Assembly: GCA_002423395.1 (NCBI GenBank)
Contig: DIVZ01000005.1
Span: 639,257 to 703,256, forward strand
DNA: 64,000 nucleotides
Direction: 5' to 3'
DNA from: Eubacteriaceae bacterium UBA6119
GTDB lineage: Bacteria > Bacillota > Clostridia > Eubacteriales > UBA1433
Of this stretch, positions 1 through 7,296 are shown piece after piece. A model generated the notes under the pieces. The model did not search any database. It saw only the letters and a list, made by a program, of their open reading frames with translations, and was not told the DNA's origin. The translations under genes were made by a program, and so were the position numbers. Each line of letters starts with the position of its first letter. The stretch's first letter is position 1.

Positions 1-435
1 TTTACAAATGCGTCTTGCTTCTTCTTCGGCAAGAGCAAGATCTTTTCCGCTTACTTTGCCTTTTATGCTATCTTTTGCCTGAGGTACCAATACCACATCG
101 GCTCCCAGCGCTTTTATCATTTTTACGCGCTCCATCGAGTTGCCTGATGACATAACAGCCGTAAAAGGATGCCCTGTTTGCTTGCAAACTATAGCAAGGG
201 CTATACCTGTGTTTCCGCTTGTAAGCTCAACTATGGGCTGAGCAGGAGCAAGAACGCCCCGCTCATGTGCTTTATTTATAATGTTTAGCGCAATTCTGTC
301 TTTTTTGCTTCCTCCTGGAAGAAGGTATTCGAGCTTTACATATAAGTTTCCGCTAAGTCCCAAACGCTTTACTGTGTTTGATGCGTTTACTATCGGCGTA
401 TCTTTGATTATCTGAGTAACATTATCATATATCAT
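1..435 (-). CDS. cysK: Cysteine synthase family protein (PLP-dependent), C-terminus beyond window
   Basis: Makes cysteine from O-acetylserine and sulfide in the cytoplasm, if the family assignment holds. The first 145 residues are visible; the rest lies beyond position 1. The PLP-lysine motif PGGSKKDR (Lys45) and the phosphate-binding loop TSGNTG (residues 72-77) are present, as in the fold-type II beta family (CysK/CysM, and also cystathionine beta-synthase). The start is ATG at 435, 14 bases after the malic enzyme stop, so the two are probably co-transcribed. The missing C-terminus prevents telling CysK from CysM or a cystathionine beta-synthase. Confidence 0.85.
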   Translation of the reverse strand, partial: MIYDNVTQIIKDTPIVNASNTVKRLGLSGNLYVKLEYLLPGGSKKDRIALNIINKAHERGVLAPAQPIVELTSGNTGIALAIVCKQTGHPFTAVMSSGNSMERVKMIKALGADVVLVPQAKDSIKGKVSGKDLALAEEEARRICK

Positions 436-449
436 TTATATAAAATCCT

Positions 450-1592
450 TTAATTAAGGAAAGAATCAGCAACCGTGTCGCATACATAATCGCAGAACGC
501 ATTGGGAATTATATGCCTAAAATCAAGCTCATTTTCTTTGACGCAGGATGCGATTGCGTATGATGCTTTTTTCATCATTTCGGGAGTTATTTTTTTAATG
601 CCGTATTTTAGCACGCCTTTGAATATGCCGGGATAGGCCAGCACATTGTTAACCTGATTGTCAAAGTCGCTTCGGCCTGTCGCCACAATTTTAGCGCCTG
701 CGGCATAAGCGTCCTGCGGAAGTATTTCCGGCTCGGGATTCGCAAGAGCGAAAATTATACTGTCTCTATTCATTGATTCTATCATATCTTTAGTAAGCAG
801 TTTTGGCTTGGAAAGTCCGATAAAAACGTCTCTGTTTTTAACTGCGTTAGATAAATATCCATCAATATTTGCAAGGTTGGTAACAGAAGCAATTTCTTTT
901 TTGCTTTCATTAAGGTCTTTTCTGTTATTTGAAATGATGCCTTTGCTGTCGCATATTATTATATCTTTTATACCGGCATACAAAAGAAGTTTAGCAGTAG
1001 ATATACCGGCAGCTCCGGCGCCGTTTATAACGATTTTAAGTTCGTTTAAATCTTTATTCATCAGCTTTGCCGAATTAATAAGTCCTGCTAGAGTAATTAT
1101 TGCAGTGCCATGCTGATCGTCATGAAAGACAGGGATGTCAAGTTCATCTATAAGGCGGCGCTCTATTTCAAAGCATCTAGGAGCCGAAATATCTTCTAAA
1201 TTAATCGCTCCGAATGAAGCGCAGATATTTTTTACTATGTTTATTATTTCTTCCGTATCTTGTGAATCTATGCAAATAGGGAACGCGTTTAAGCCTGCGA
1301 AACGCTTTAAAAGCAAAGCTTTTCCTTCCATTACGGGAAGGGAAGCGTACGAGCCTATATTGCCCAGCCCAAGCACAGCCGAGCCGTCTGTTATTATAGC
1401 GATGGTATTTGCTTTAATGGTATATTTATATACTTCTTCTTTGTTTTCGTGAATTTTAAGACAAGGACCTGCAACTCCCGGAGAATATACAAGCGAAAGC
1501 TCATCGGTATTGTTTGCGCTGATTTTCATTTCCGTTGCAATTTTGCCGCCGAGCTGTTCGTGCAGTAGTAATGATTTTTCAAAAATATCCAT
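450..1592 (-). CDS. NAD(P)-dependent malic enzyme
   Basis: Oxidatively decarboxylates malate to pyruvate and CO2 in the cytoplasm, making NAD(P)H. The 380 residues match the short bacterial malic enzymes of about 390-410. Visible are the catalytic Tyr in VYSPGVAGPC (Tyr36), TDGSAVLGLGNIG (68-80), the catalytic Lys in MEGKALLLK (Lys91), acidic metal ligands near Glu133-Asp134 and in FHDDQHGTA (157-163), and a Rossmann loop GAGAAGIS (191-198). No phosphotransacetylase-like C-terminal domain is present, unlike MaeB. It precedes the cysteine synthase by 14 bases. Cofactor preference cannot be read safely from the sequence. Confidence 0.93.
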   Translation of the reverse strand: MDIFEKSLLLHEQLGGKIATEMKISANNTDELSLVYSPGVAGPCLKIHENKEEVYKYTIKANTIAIITDGSAVLGLGNIGSYASLPVMEGKALLLKRFAGLNAFPICIDSQDTEEIINIVKNICASFGAINLEDISAPRCFEIERRLIDELDIPVFHDDQHGTAIITLAGLINSAKLMNKDLNELKIVINGAGAAGISTAKLLLYAGIKDIIICDSKGIISNNRKDLNESKKEIASVTNLANIDGYLSNAVKNRDVFIGLSKPKLLTKDMIESMNRDSIIFALANPEPEILPQDAYAAGAKIVATGRSDFDNQVNNVLAYPGIFKGVLKYGIKKITPEMMKKASYAIASCVKENELDFRHIIPNAFCDYVCDTVADSFLN

Positions 1593-1661
1593 AAATTTTA
1601 CAGTCCTTTTTGTACAATATGCTAAATTATATACTTTGGTTAAAAAAAAAACAATGTTTTT

Positions 1662-1697
1662 ATAAACAAAAGAGTATTAATTTAAAATCAATACTCT
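1662..1697 (-). terminator. Intrinsic terminator of the hprK-PHP-carbonic anhydrase operon
   Basis: An 8-bp perfect stem, AGAGTATT / AATACTCT (1671-1678 with 1690-1697), with an 11-base loop. On the minus strand it is followed by TTTTGTTT. It lies between the carbonic-anhydrase-like gene and the malic enzyme gene. Confidence 0.7.
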
Positions 1698-1726
1698 GCA
1701 GTAAAAATGTTAATTATATGTATCGT

Positions 1727-2122
1727 TTATTCGGCCGTATAAATTATTTCTACAGTTTTAAAATCTTTATCGATCCACAGTCCTATTACTTTTTTATCGG
1801 GGTATTTAGCTTTTATAAGTTTCCCAGCGTTAGCAGTTTGTATGTCCTGAGTTTCTTTATTTACAGGATTTCCTGCGCAGTCGTAATGACCTGCTACCGC
1901 TATAACATCAGAGCCATGCGAAAAAACGGAGACATCCACTCTTTTAAAAGTATTTTCGACAATCAGTTTAAGGTTGTTTTCCGAAAGAATCTTATTGGGT
2001 CCTGGCTCTGTTATGACATCGACATAATCGACAATAAAAGTTTTTTTCATAAATTCGTTTCCCGCGTCCTGAACGCGCCCGTCCATGCATGTTATTAATG
2101 TAGCAAATTTTCCGTGAGACAT
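1727..2122 (-). CDS. Short beta-carbonic-anhydrase-like protein
   Basis: 131 residues. It has the zinc and catalytic signature of beta-carbonic anhydrases, CMDGR (Cys with the Asp-Arg dyad) and HYDCAG (His and Cys), so it could bind zinc. It is much shorter than classical beta-CAs (about 190-220 residues), so CO2 hydration is inferred only from the motif. The ATG at 2122 is chosen because GGAAGG (2131-2136) lies 8 bases upstream; a GTG at 2131 would overlap that ribosome-binding site. It is the last gene of a minus-strand operon after hprK and a PHP hydrolase. Confidence 0.75.
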   Translation of the reverse strand: MSHGKFATLITCMDGRVQDAGNEFMKKTFIVDYVDVITEPGPNKILSENNLKLIVENTFKRVDVSVFSHGSDVIAVAGHYDCAGNPVNKETQDIQTANAGKLIKAKYPDKKVIGLWIDKDFKTVEIIYTAE

Positions 2123-2145
2123 TATTATCACCTTCCGTATATAAA

Positions 2146-2865
2146 TTAAATGTGCTTTTCGTTCTTTTTTAAAATATCGAAAAATAAATCGGGTTTATCA
2201 TTTATTAAAAGTTCCTCAGGGAACGCAAATTCTTTTAAAATGCCGGCTACAGTTGAAAATTCGCCGACATCCATTGAAAAATGCGCATCAGAGCCAAACG
2301 CCGCTAAACAGTTATACTTTTTGCAGCATTCAGCCATTTTAACCATATTATGCTCACCGCCTCTTCGCACACCGTGCAATGAGCCGTTATTAAATTCTAT
2401 TAATGTATTAGTCTGCGCGGCTTTCTTGATGACCGCGTCGTAATCAATATTAAAAAAAGGAGTATCAATATGACCCAGCATATCAATAAAAGGGTTATCC
2501 AGCAGATTAAGTAAAGCCTGTGTTTCGCTGTTTTCTTTGCCTGGACGGAATGTATGCTTGTGCAAAGAAGCGATTACAAATTTTATCGCTTTTTTGGAAA
2601 GATTGTCAATATCCGTGCTGCCATGTTCATCTGTTATGTTTGCCTCAATTCCTGCGAGCACTCTAACGTCGTTAATTACCTGCGGTATCCTGTGCAGTTC
2701 GGCGTAAAACCAATCGGGCGGAGCATACGGCATTTTCGGACCGTGTTCCGTAAAACATAAAATCTCTATTCCTTTAGAAGCCGCTGCCGCGACATTTTCT
2801 TCAAGCGTTGAAAACGCGTGATTGCAAGCTAGTGTGTGAGTGTGTGTATCGATGAGATATTTCAT
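2146..2865 (-). CDS. PHP-domain phosphoesterase (YcdX-like)
   Basis: 239-residue metal-dependent phosphoesterase of the PHP superfamily. The N-terminal DTHTHT motif and the FTEHGP segment supply the metal-binding His, Asp and Glu residues; further ligands are seen in MLGHIDTP and FGSDAH near the C-terminus. The length fits YcdX-type single-domain enzymes rather than DNA polymerase PHP domains. It lies 13 bases downstream of hprK, an arrangement I recall from clostridial hprK clusters. The natural substrate is unknown; histidinol phosphate is possible, but no his genes are nearby. Confidence 0.85.
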   Translation of the reverse strand: MKYLIDTHTHTLACNHAFSTLEENVAAAASKGIEILCFTEHGPKMPYAPPDWFYAELHRIPQVINDVRVLAGIEANITDEHGSTDIDNLSKKAIKFVIASLHKHTFRPGKENSETQALLNLLDNPFIDMLGHIDTPFFNIDYDAVIKKAAQTNTLIEFNNGSLHGVRRGGEHNMVKMAECCKKYNCLAAFGSDAHFSMDVGEFSTVAGILKEFAFPEELLINDKPDLFFDILKKNEKHI

Positions 2866-2878
2866 TTAAGCCTCTTTA

Positions 2879-3775
2879 TTATTTATCGAAAATCGACATA
2901 AAATCATTTGTAAAATCAAAGCCCATATACAATGCCCTTGTGCGTATAGCTGCGGTTTCAATAAGCACAGCTATATTGCGCCCCACTGATACTGGTATTT
3001 TATATACAGGGATATTTGTTCCCAAAATTTCTTCAAACTCAAGCCTGTCGCCTAATCTGTCGTAATTGTCTTCATCATCCATAGGAACAAGGTCTACTAT
3101 CATATCAAGGTCTTTTCTTATCCTTATGCAGCTTACGCCAAACAGCACTTTAACGTCAATTATTCCCAGCCCTCTTATTTCCATAAAATAAGTGCCTTCT
3201 TTCATGCATGAGCCTATGAGATTTCCGTCAGTTGTTTTTACTACTTTTACTAAGTCGTCTGCTACAAATCTTCCGCCTCGCTTTAAAATTTCGAGCGCAG
3301 TTTCGCTTTTGCCAATTCCGCTTATGCCGCGTATAAGCACGCCAACTCCGTATACTTCCATCATTACTCCGTGAACACCAACCCATTGATAATTGGTATA
3401 GCTAAGGTATGTTGACAGCTTAAATATAAGTGAAAAAGCATCGGCGGATGAGGAAAGCAGTATGCAGTTTTTTTCTTTGCAAATATTTATAAGAAAATCG
3501 ACATTGCGGATATTATCGCTTATTATAAGCGCGGGAATGTTATGTTCTATTAATGTTATTACAGATTTTTCCCGCGCATCTTTTTTTTGACTCATTAAAT
3601 ATGCGTATTCTTCCTTGCCTATTACGCATATATGCTCGGCATTGAAATTATCATAAAAGCCGGTAAGCTGAAGGCCGCACCTTCTGGCGTTTGTCTGAGT
3701 TACTGTAATATCATCATTGCCTGCGCTGTTTAAAATTTTTAAATTGTTGTTTTCACAAAACATGATTAAATTCAT
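2879..3775 (-). CDS. hprK: HPr kinase/phosphorylase
   Basis: Phosphorylates and dephosphorylates Ser46 of HPr (and Crh) for catabolite control in low-GC Gram-positives. The 298 residues match the family length of about 310. An N-terminal regulatory domain precedes the C-terminal kinase domain, which has the P-loop GISGIGKS (150-157), the preceding GVHGVMMEVYGVGVL segment, the loop EIRGLGIIDVKVLFG and the HprK signature ending IPVSVGRNIAVLIE. It is first in a minus-strand operon with the PHP hydrolase and the carbonic-anhydrase-like gene. The usual neighbours murB, rapZ and whiA are absent here. Confidence 0.96.
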   Translation of the reverse strand: MNLIMFCENNNLKILNSAGNDDITVTQTNARRCGLQLTGFYDNFNAEHICVIGKEEYAYLMSQKKDAREKSVITLIEHNIPALIISDNIRNVDFLINICKEKNCILLSSSADAFSLIFKLSTYLSYTNYQWVGVHGVMMEVYGVGVLIRGISGIGKSETALEILKRGGRFVADDLVKVVKTTDGNLIGSCMKEGTYFMEIRGLGIIDVKVLFGVSCIRIRKDLDMIVDLVPMDDEDNYDRLGDRLEFEEILGTNIPVYKIPVSVGRNIAVLIETAAIRTRALYMGFDFTNDFMSIFDK

Positions 3776-3866
3776 TGCTAATACCTCTTTTTTGAATTAT
3801 ATATTATTTATGCGCGCAAATAAACAGTTTTAATTGCATTTTAAGAACATTTGCCTATTAAATTGC

Positions 3867-3895
3867 TTGATAAAGGCTTTTTTTTATGATAATAT
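3867..3895 (+). promoter_or_regulatory. Promoter of the small gene at 3931
   Basis: TTGATA (3867-3872), a 17-base spacer and TAATAT (3890-3895) fit a sigma-A-type promoter, 35 bases before the gene start. Confidence 0.5.
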
Positions 3896-3930
3896 TTATT
3901 CAACGTTTTTTTCAATGGGGAGGTTGGATA

Positions 3931-4113
3931 ATGAAATACATCGTAGAAAGAGACTTGTTTATGAGCAAACTCAGAAGCTTTATTAACGAAAAAGCTGAAG
4001 AAGGCTATGAACTTGTAGAAGTTTTTGTGTCGGAAGAGGATATAAAAAGAGGGGCGGATTGGGAATCTTGCAGAGCGAGCAAGGTAACAGTTATTATGAA
4101 AAAGGCAGATTAA
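3931..4113 (+). CDS. Small protein of unknown function, DUF4177-like
   Basis: 60 residues, no signal peptide or membrane segment. The pattern of a short N-terminal strand, a helix ending EKAEEGYELVEVFVSE and a final strand VTVIMKK resembles the small DUF4177 family, but the match is from memory and weak. The ATG at 3931 follows a GGGGAGG ribosome-binding site, a promoter lies upstream and a terminator follows, so it is probably a genuine single-gene unit. No function can be assigned. Confidence 0.65.
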   Translation: MKYIVERDLFMSKLRSFINEKAEEGYELVEVFVSEEDIKRGADWESCRASKVTVIMKKAD

Positions 4114-4129
4114 CATTAATATATAAATT

Positions 4130-4154
4130 AAAAGGCCATAAAGGTCTTTTTTTA
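4130..4154 (+). terminator. Intrinsic terminator after the small gene
   Basis: A stem AAAGGCC / GGTCTTT with one G-T pair around ATAAA is followed by a T run. Confidence 0.65.
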
Positions 4155-4227
4155 TTGCGCGGTTTTAATATAACGATAAAAAATGCAAATAATATTATAA
4201 AAAATATTTCGTCACAAATTAATTTAA

Positions 4228-4256
4228 TAGACAAATTATTACTGGTAATATATAAT
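4228..4256 (+). promoter_or_regulatory. Promoter of nrdR
   Basis: TAGACA (4228-4233), a 17-base spacer and a perfect TATAAT (4251-4256), 25 bases before the nrdR start. Confidence 0.5.
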
Positions 4257-4280
4257 TTCTATATTATTGGAGGTGGTCTT

Positions 4281-4751
4281 ATGAGATGCCCATTTTGCAG
4301 TTATGAAGAAAGTAAAGTAATTGATTCAAGGCCTGCCGAAAACGGAACTATTGTAAGACGGCGAAGGGAATGTATTGAATGCAAAAGAAGGTTTACTACG
4401 TATGAAAAACTGGAAGCCGTTCCTTTAGTCGTAATTAAGAAAAGCGGAGAGAGACAAACGTTTGACAGAAGCAAAATACTTTCGGGCGTTTTAAAAGCGT
4501 GCGAAAAAAGACCGGTATCTGCAGATACCATAGAAAATTTAATAGACATAATTGAATACAAAATATTAACAACTTATGATAAAGAAGTTCAGTCCAAAGA
4601 CATAGGCGAAATTGTAATGGAAGAGATGAGAAAAATTGACGAGATAGCGTACGTACGCTTTGCTTCCGTTTACAGGCAGTTTAAAGACTTGAACACTTTT
4701 ATGGACGAACTTAAAATAATTCTTGACGAAAATAAGGAGACAAAACTGTGA
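4281..4751 (+). CDS. nrdR: Transcriptional repressor NrdR
   Basis: Represses ribonucleotide reductase genes according to ATP/dATP level. The 156 residues match the family exactly. The N-terminal zinc ribbon has Cys3, Cys6, Cys31 and Cys34 (MRCPFC, ECIEC) and is followed by the ATP-cone domain beginning VVIKKSGERQTFDRSK. The ATG at 4281 has a strong GGAGGTGG ribosome-binding site; an upstream in-frame ATG at 4059 would add an unrelated N-terminus running into the preceding gene. Its stop overlaps the start of the Nudix gene by four bases, implying translational coupling. Confidence 0.96.
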   Translation: MRCPFCSYEESKVIDSRPAENGTIVRRRRECIECKRRFTTYEKLEAVPLVVIKKSGERQTFDRSKILSGVLKACEKRPVSADTIENLIDIIEYKILTTYDKEVQSKDIGEIVMEEMRKIDEIAYVRFASVYRQFKDLNTFMDELKIILDENKETKL

Positions 4752-5281
4752 ACTCAGCGGAAAAAACAATTTCGAGCACTTTAATATACGAAGGCAAAAA
4801 CATAAAACTCGTAAAAGAAGAAATAGTAACTCCGGACGGGCATAAAAGCGTGAGGGATATTGTAAGGCATAAGGGAGCCTGCGCAATACTTGCAAAAGCC
4901 GAAGGAAAATTAATATTCATAAAACAATACCGCAAAGCGCTTGATAAAGTAATATACGAGCTGCCTGCGGGATGCATTGAAAAAGGCGAAGACATCACAT
5001 TATGCGCATCTCGTGAGCTGAACGAAGAGACGGGATATGAAGCGGATAAGCTTACGCTTTTATCAAGCGTATACACTACGCCCGGATTTTCAGACGAGAT
5101 AATTCATATATTTTATGCAGAAAACACAAAAAAAGCTGAAGTGAAAAAAGACGCCGACGTTGACGAATATATAGACGTGCTTTTAATAGATGAAGCGGAA
5201 GTTGAGAGAATGATAATTGAAGGCGAAATAGTGGACTCTAAAACAATATGCGCGCTTTATTTATATAAAAACAAGAAATAA
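4748..5281 (+). CDS. nudF: Nudix hydrolase, ADP-ribose pyrophosphatase
   Basis: Hydrolyses ADP-ribose to AMP and ribose 5-phosphate. At 177 residues it has the usual length. A complete Nudix box (Gx5Ex7RELxEETGY) starts at the Gly of PAGCIEKGE and ends at EETGYEA, and downstream TPGFSDEIIH is typical of the ADP-ribose branch. The GTG start overlaps the nrdR stop in GTGA. A terminator follows at 5303, so nrdR-nudF form a two-gene unit. Confidence 0.9.
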   Translation: MNSAEKTISSTLIYEGKNIKLVKEEIVTPDGHKSVRDIVRHKGACAILAKAEGKLIFIKQYRKALDKVIYELPAGCIEKGEDITLCASRELNEETGYEADKLTLLSSVYTTPGFSDEIIHIFYAENTKKAEVKKDADVDEYIDVLLIDEAEVERMIIEGEIVDSKTICALYLYKNKK

Positions 5282-5302
5282 ATTATAGACAAACATTTAA
5301 GC

Positions 5303-5328
5303 AAAGACAGCGGAAAGCTGTCTTTTAT
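5303..5328 (+). terminator. Terminator after nudF
   Basis: A 9-bp perfect stem AAAGACAGC / GCTGTCTTT (5303-5311, 5317-5325) with loop GGAAA, followed by TATAT-rich sequence. Confidence 0.7.
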
Positions 5329-5346
5329 ATTTATGGGGGCTGTTAA

Positions 5347-5988
5347 ATGAAAAAAGCTGTAAAAATAATATTGATTGTTCTTATAATTTGTATTTCGCTT
5401 TGCTTTGCTCCAAGCTTTTTCGAAGATGACTCTTGGCTTTATGAAGAAGAAATGATAGACACAGTTAAAAGCAATACAGAGCTGCTTAATAAAGTGCCTA
5501 ATCAAATTAAAAATATAGAAGAAACACGATTTTATGTTTACGCGTCAAAGATTAGCAATACTATTAATCTTTCAATAACAAAGACAGCTATAAAAAACTA
5601 TGTATTATGCGCTCTCGTTAATGCGGATGAGGGTAAAAGATACTATTTTAAAATATTAAAAAGCGAAGCGCTATACAATGTTTTAGAATTACACGGAATA
5701 CGAAGCGTTGAAAAGCATTACTCACAGAGCGGACGTTCAAGCATAATATTTGATTGCGGCAGTTCAAGCGTGATGTACTATTTTGGATTTTATTATACTG
5801 AAGATAATGAACCCACATGCTATAAGGGTGAAGATATGGAGTTTATGCATTATAAAAATAGGTGGATTTGGTCAGAATCAGAAGATCCTAAAAATACTTA
5901 CAGCACTTTGTTTGCTGATGATTTAATGAATATTTACATTACCGAGAGAATTTGTGATAATTGGTTTTATTTTGTAATGCGCACGTAG
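5347..5988 (+). CDS. Exported or membrane-anchored protein of unknown function (paralogue 1)
   Basis: 213 residues. The N-terminal hydrophobic segment (residues 5-21) starts MKKAVKIILI; the rest is hydrophilic with a C-terminal block containing SGRSS, IIFDCG and YYFGFYYTEDNEP. It is clearly paralogous to the next gene (6014-6664): SGRS/SGRT, FYYTEDN, YKNRWI and DNWFYF occur in the same order. Unlike that paralogue it lacks a convincing lipobox (ISLCF instead of LSSC), so it may be an N-terminally anchored or secreted protein rather than a lipoprotein. No family recognised. GGGGG lies ahead of the start. Confidence 0.75.
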   Translation: MKKAVKIILIVLIICISLCFAPSFFEDDSWLYEEEMIDTVKSNTELLNKVPNQIKNIEETRFYVYASKISNTINLSITKTAIKNYVLCALVNADEGKRYYFKILKSEALYNVLELHGIRSVEKHYSQSGRSSIIFDCGSSSVMYYFGFYYTEDNEPTCYKGEDMEFMHYKNRWIWSESEDPKNTYSTLFADDLMNIYITERICDNWFYFVMRT

Positions 5989-6013
5989 TTAAAAAGAAAT
6001 AGAGGGTAGTTAA

Positions 6014-6664
6014 ATGAAAAAAGCTTTAAAAATAATATTAATTACACTTATTGTTTGTATTTCGATTAGTTTGTCTTCATGCTTTTTTGGTGGAACTGTT
6101 GTTTGGATTTCAAAAGAAGAAATAATTGATATAGTAACACAAAATATCGAATTGCTGAATGAAGCTCCTAATGAAATAAAAAGCATAGATAATTCTTCGT
6201 TTTATTTAAAAGCCACAAATAAAGAGCAAATAGATTATGTCTCCATATCGCTTGCGCCTGTTTATAACAGGGTATCGGTAAGTCTGATTGATGATAATTC
6301 GGAAAAGAAAAATATAACTAAAATAATTAAAAGCAAAGCATTGTTTAAGGTTTTGAAAATAGAAGGCATAAACGCAATTGAAAGATACTATTCAAGCAGC
6401 GGAAGAACGTGCATTTTATTTGACTGCGGCGGTTCGGGTATAGGTTATTATTACGGTTTTTATTATACAGAAGATAACCAGCCTATTGGATGGAAAGGCA
6501 AAGACGTAAGTTTTAATCAATATAAAAACAGATGGATATATTCAGAAGCAAAGGATACTGAGATAACTGACAGTAGTTATAATCATTTGTTTTCTGATAA
6601 TGTCAATATATACATAACAGAGAGAATAACGGATAACTGGTTTTATTTTGAGATGCGTGATTAA
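6014..6664 (+). CDS. Lipoprotein of unknown function (paralogue 2)
   Basis: 216 residues. A lipoprotein signal peptide with lipobox LSSC ends near residue 23. The C-terminal part aligns with the preceding gene (SSSGRT, ILFDCGGSG, FYYTEDNQP, KNRWIYSEA, DNWFYFEMR), so the pair arose by tandem duplication. It starts 26 bases after its neighbour with an AGAGGG ribosome-binding site and is likely co-transcribed. Function unknown; it is probably displayed on the outer face of the membrane. Confidence 0.78.
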   Translation: MKKALKIILITLIVCISISLSSCFFGGTVVWISKEEIIDIVTQNIELLNEAPNEIKSIDNSSFYLKATNKEQIDYVSISLAPVYNRVSVSLIDDNSEKKNITKIIKSKALFKVLKIEGINAIERYYSSSGRTCILFDCGGSGIGYYYGFYYTEDNQPIGWKGKDVSFNQYKNRWIYSEAKDTEITDSSYNHLFSDNVNIYITERITDNWFYFEMRD

Positions 6665-6720
6665 CAGAGAAGAAGTAAGGGATAGTTAAAATAAAAAAAA
6701 CCAATTATCGGAGAAAGGTT

Positions 6721-7134
6721 ATGAAATCAAGAAAACCTATTATTATTGTGATTTTAATTATACTGTTATGTTTGTCTGCATCATGCATGGCTTCTTCTAA
6801 TACACGTGACAATAAAAATCCCATAGCCAAAAAACAAATGACGGAAATTACGTCAGAGTGGGCAAGGCTTGCGCCGATACCGGACTTGAAAACTGAATAT
6901 AATATATATACGGAAGGAAATTCTTTTACAAGAAGCTTTAAATCGAGTTTCTATCTTCCCAAAGCCGACTTGGAAAAGTGGATAAAACAGTCCACGGGTT
7001 TATGCGATGCTGAAATTGAAGTAATAGACAATACAAAAAAATATACAATTAAGCCCGGCGGCGGAGCGCAATATGCCGAGGTTGTTATTGATTTTAAAAA
7101 ATGCTATGTAGAAATATATGTTTGCTGGAGTTAA
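6721..7134 (+). CDS. Small lipoprotein of unknown function
   Basis: 137 residues with a lipoprotein signal peptide, lipobox LSASC near residue 22. The mature part has no family I recognise. It follows the two paralogous exported proteins after 56 bases, has a GGAGAAAGG ribosome-binding site directly upstream, and ends before an imperfect terminator. It shares the lipoprotein character of paralogue 2 but not its sequence. Confidence 0.75.
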   Translation: MKSRKPIIIVILIILLCLSASCMASSNTRDNKNPIAKKQMTEITSEWARLAPIPDLKTEYNIYTEGNSFTRSFKSSFYLPKADLEKWIKQSTGLCDAEIEVIDNTKKYTIKPGGGAQYAEVVIDFKKCYVEIYVCWS

Positions 7135-7150
7135 TTTATCAGATTAATAT

Positions 7151-7186
7151 AAAAGCGCAGGGAAGATGCTCTGCTTTTTTTATATC
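7151..7186 (+). terminator. Terminator after the lipoprotein cluster
   Basis: An imperfect hairpin, AAAAGCGCAG pairing with CTCTGCTTTT with one mismatch and one G-T pair, followed by seven T. Confidence 0.55.
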
Positions 7187-7227
7187 ATTAAAATCTAATA
7201 AAACCATACAGCTTATTTAGTTTGCAC

Positions 7228-7256
7228 TTGACATAAATAAAATAATTATATTTAAT
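7228..7256 (+). promoter_or_regulatory. Promoter of the nhaC-like gene
   Basis: A perfect TTGACA (7228-7233), a 17-base spacer and TTTAAT (7251-7256), 40 bases upstream of the gene. Confidence 0.5.
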
Positions 7257-7296
7257 TCATTTAAAGTTTTATTTTCATCTGAGGCTAAATACATAT

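Noticed and set aside
1610..2098. Plus-strand frame of 162 codons
   Set aside because: It is antisense to the carbonic-anhydrase-like gene, whose zinc motifs and operon context show the minus strand is coding.
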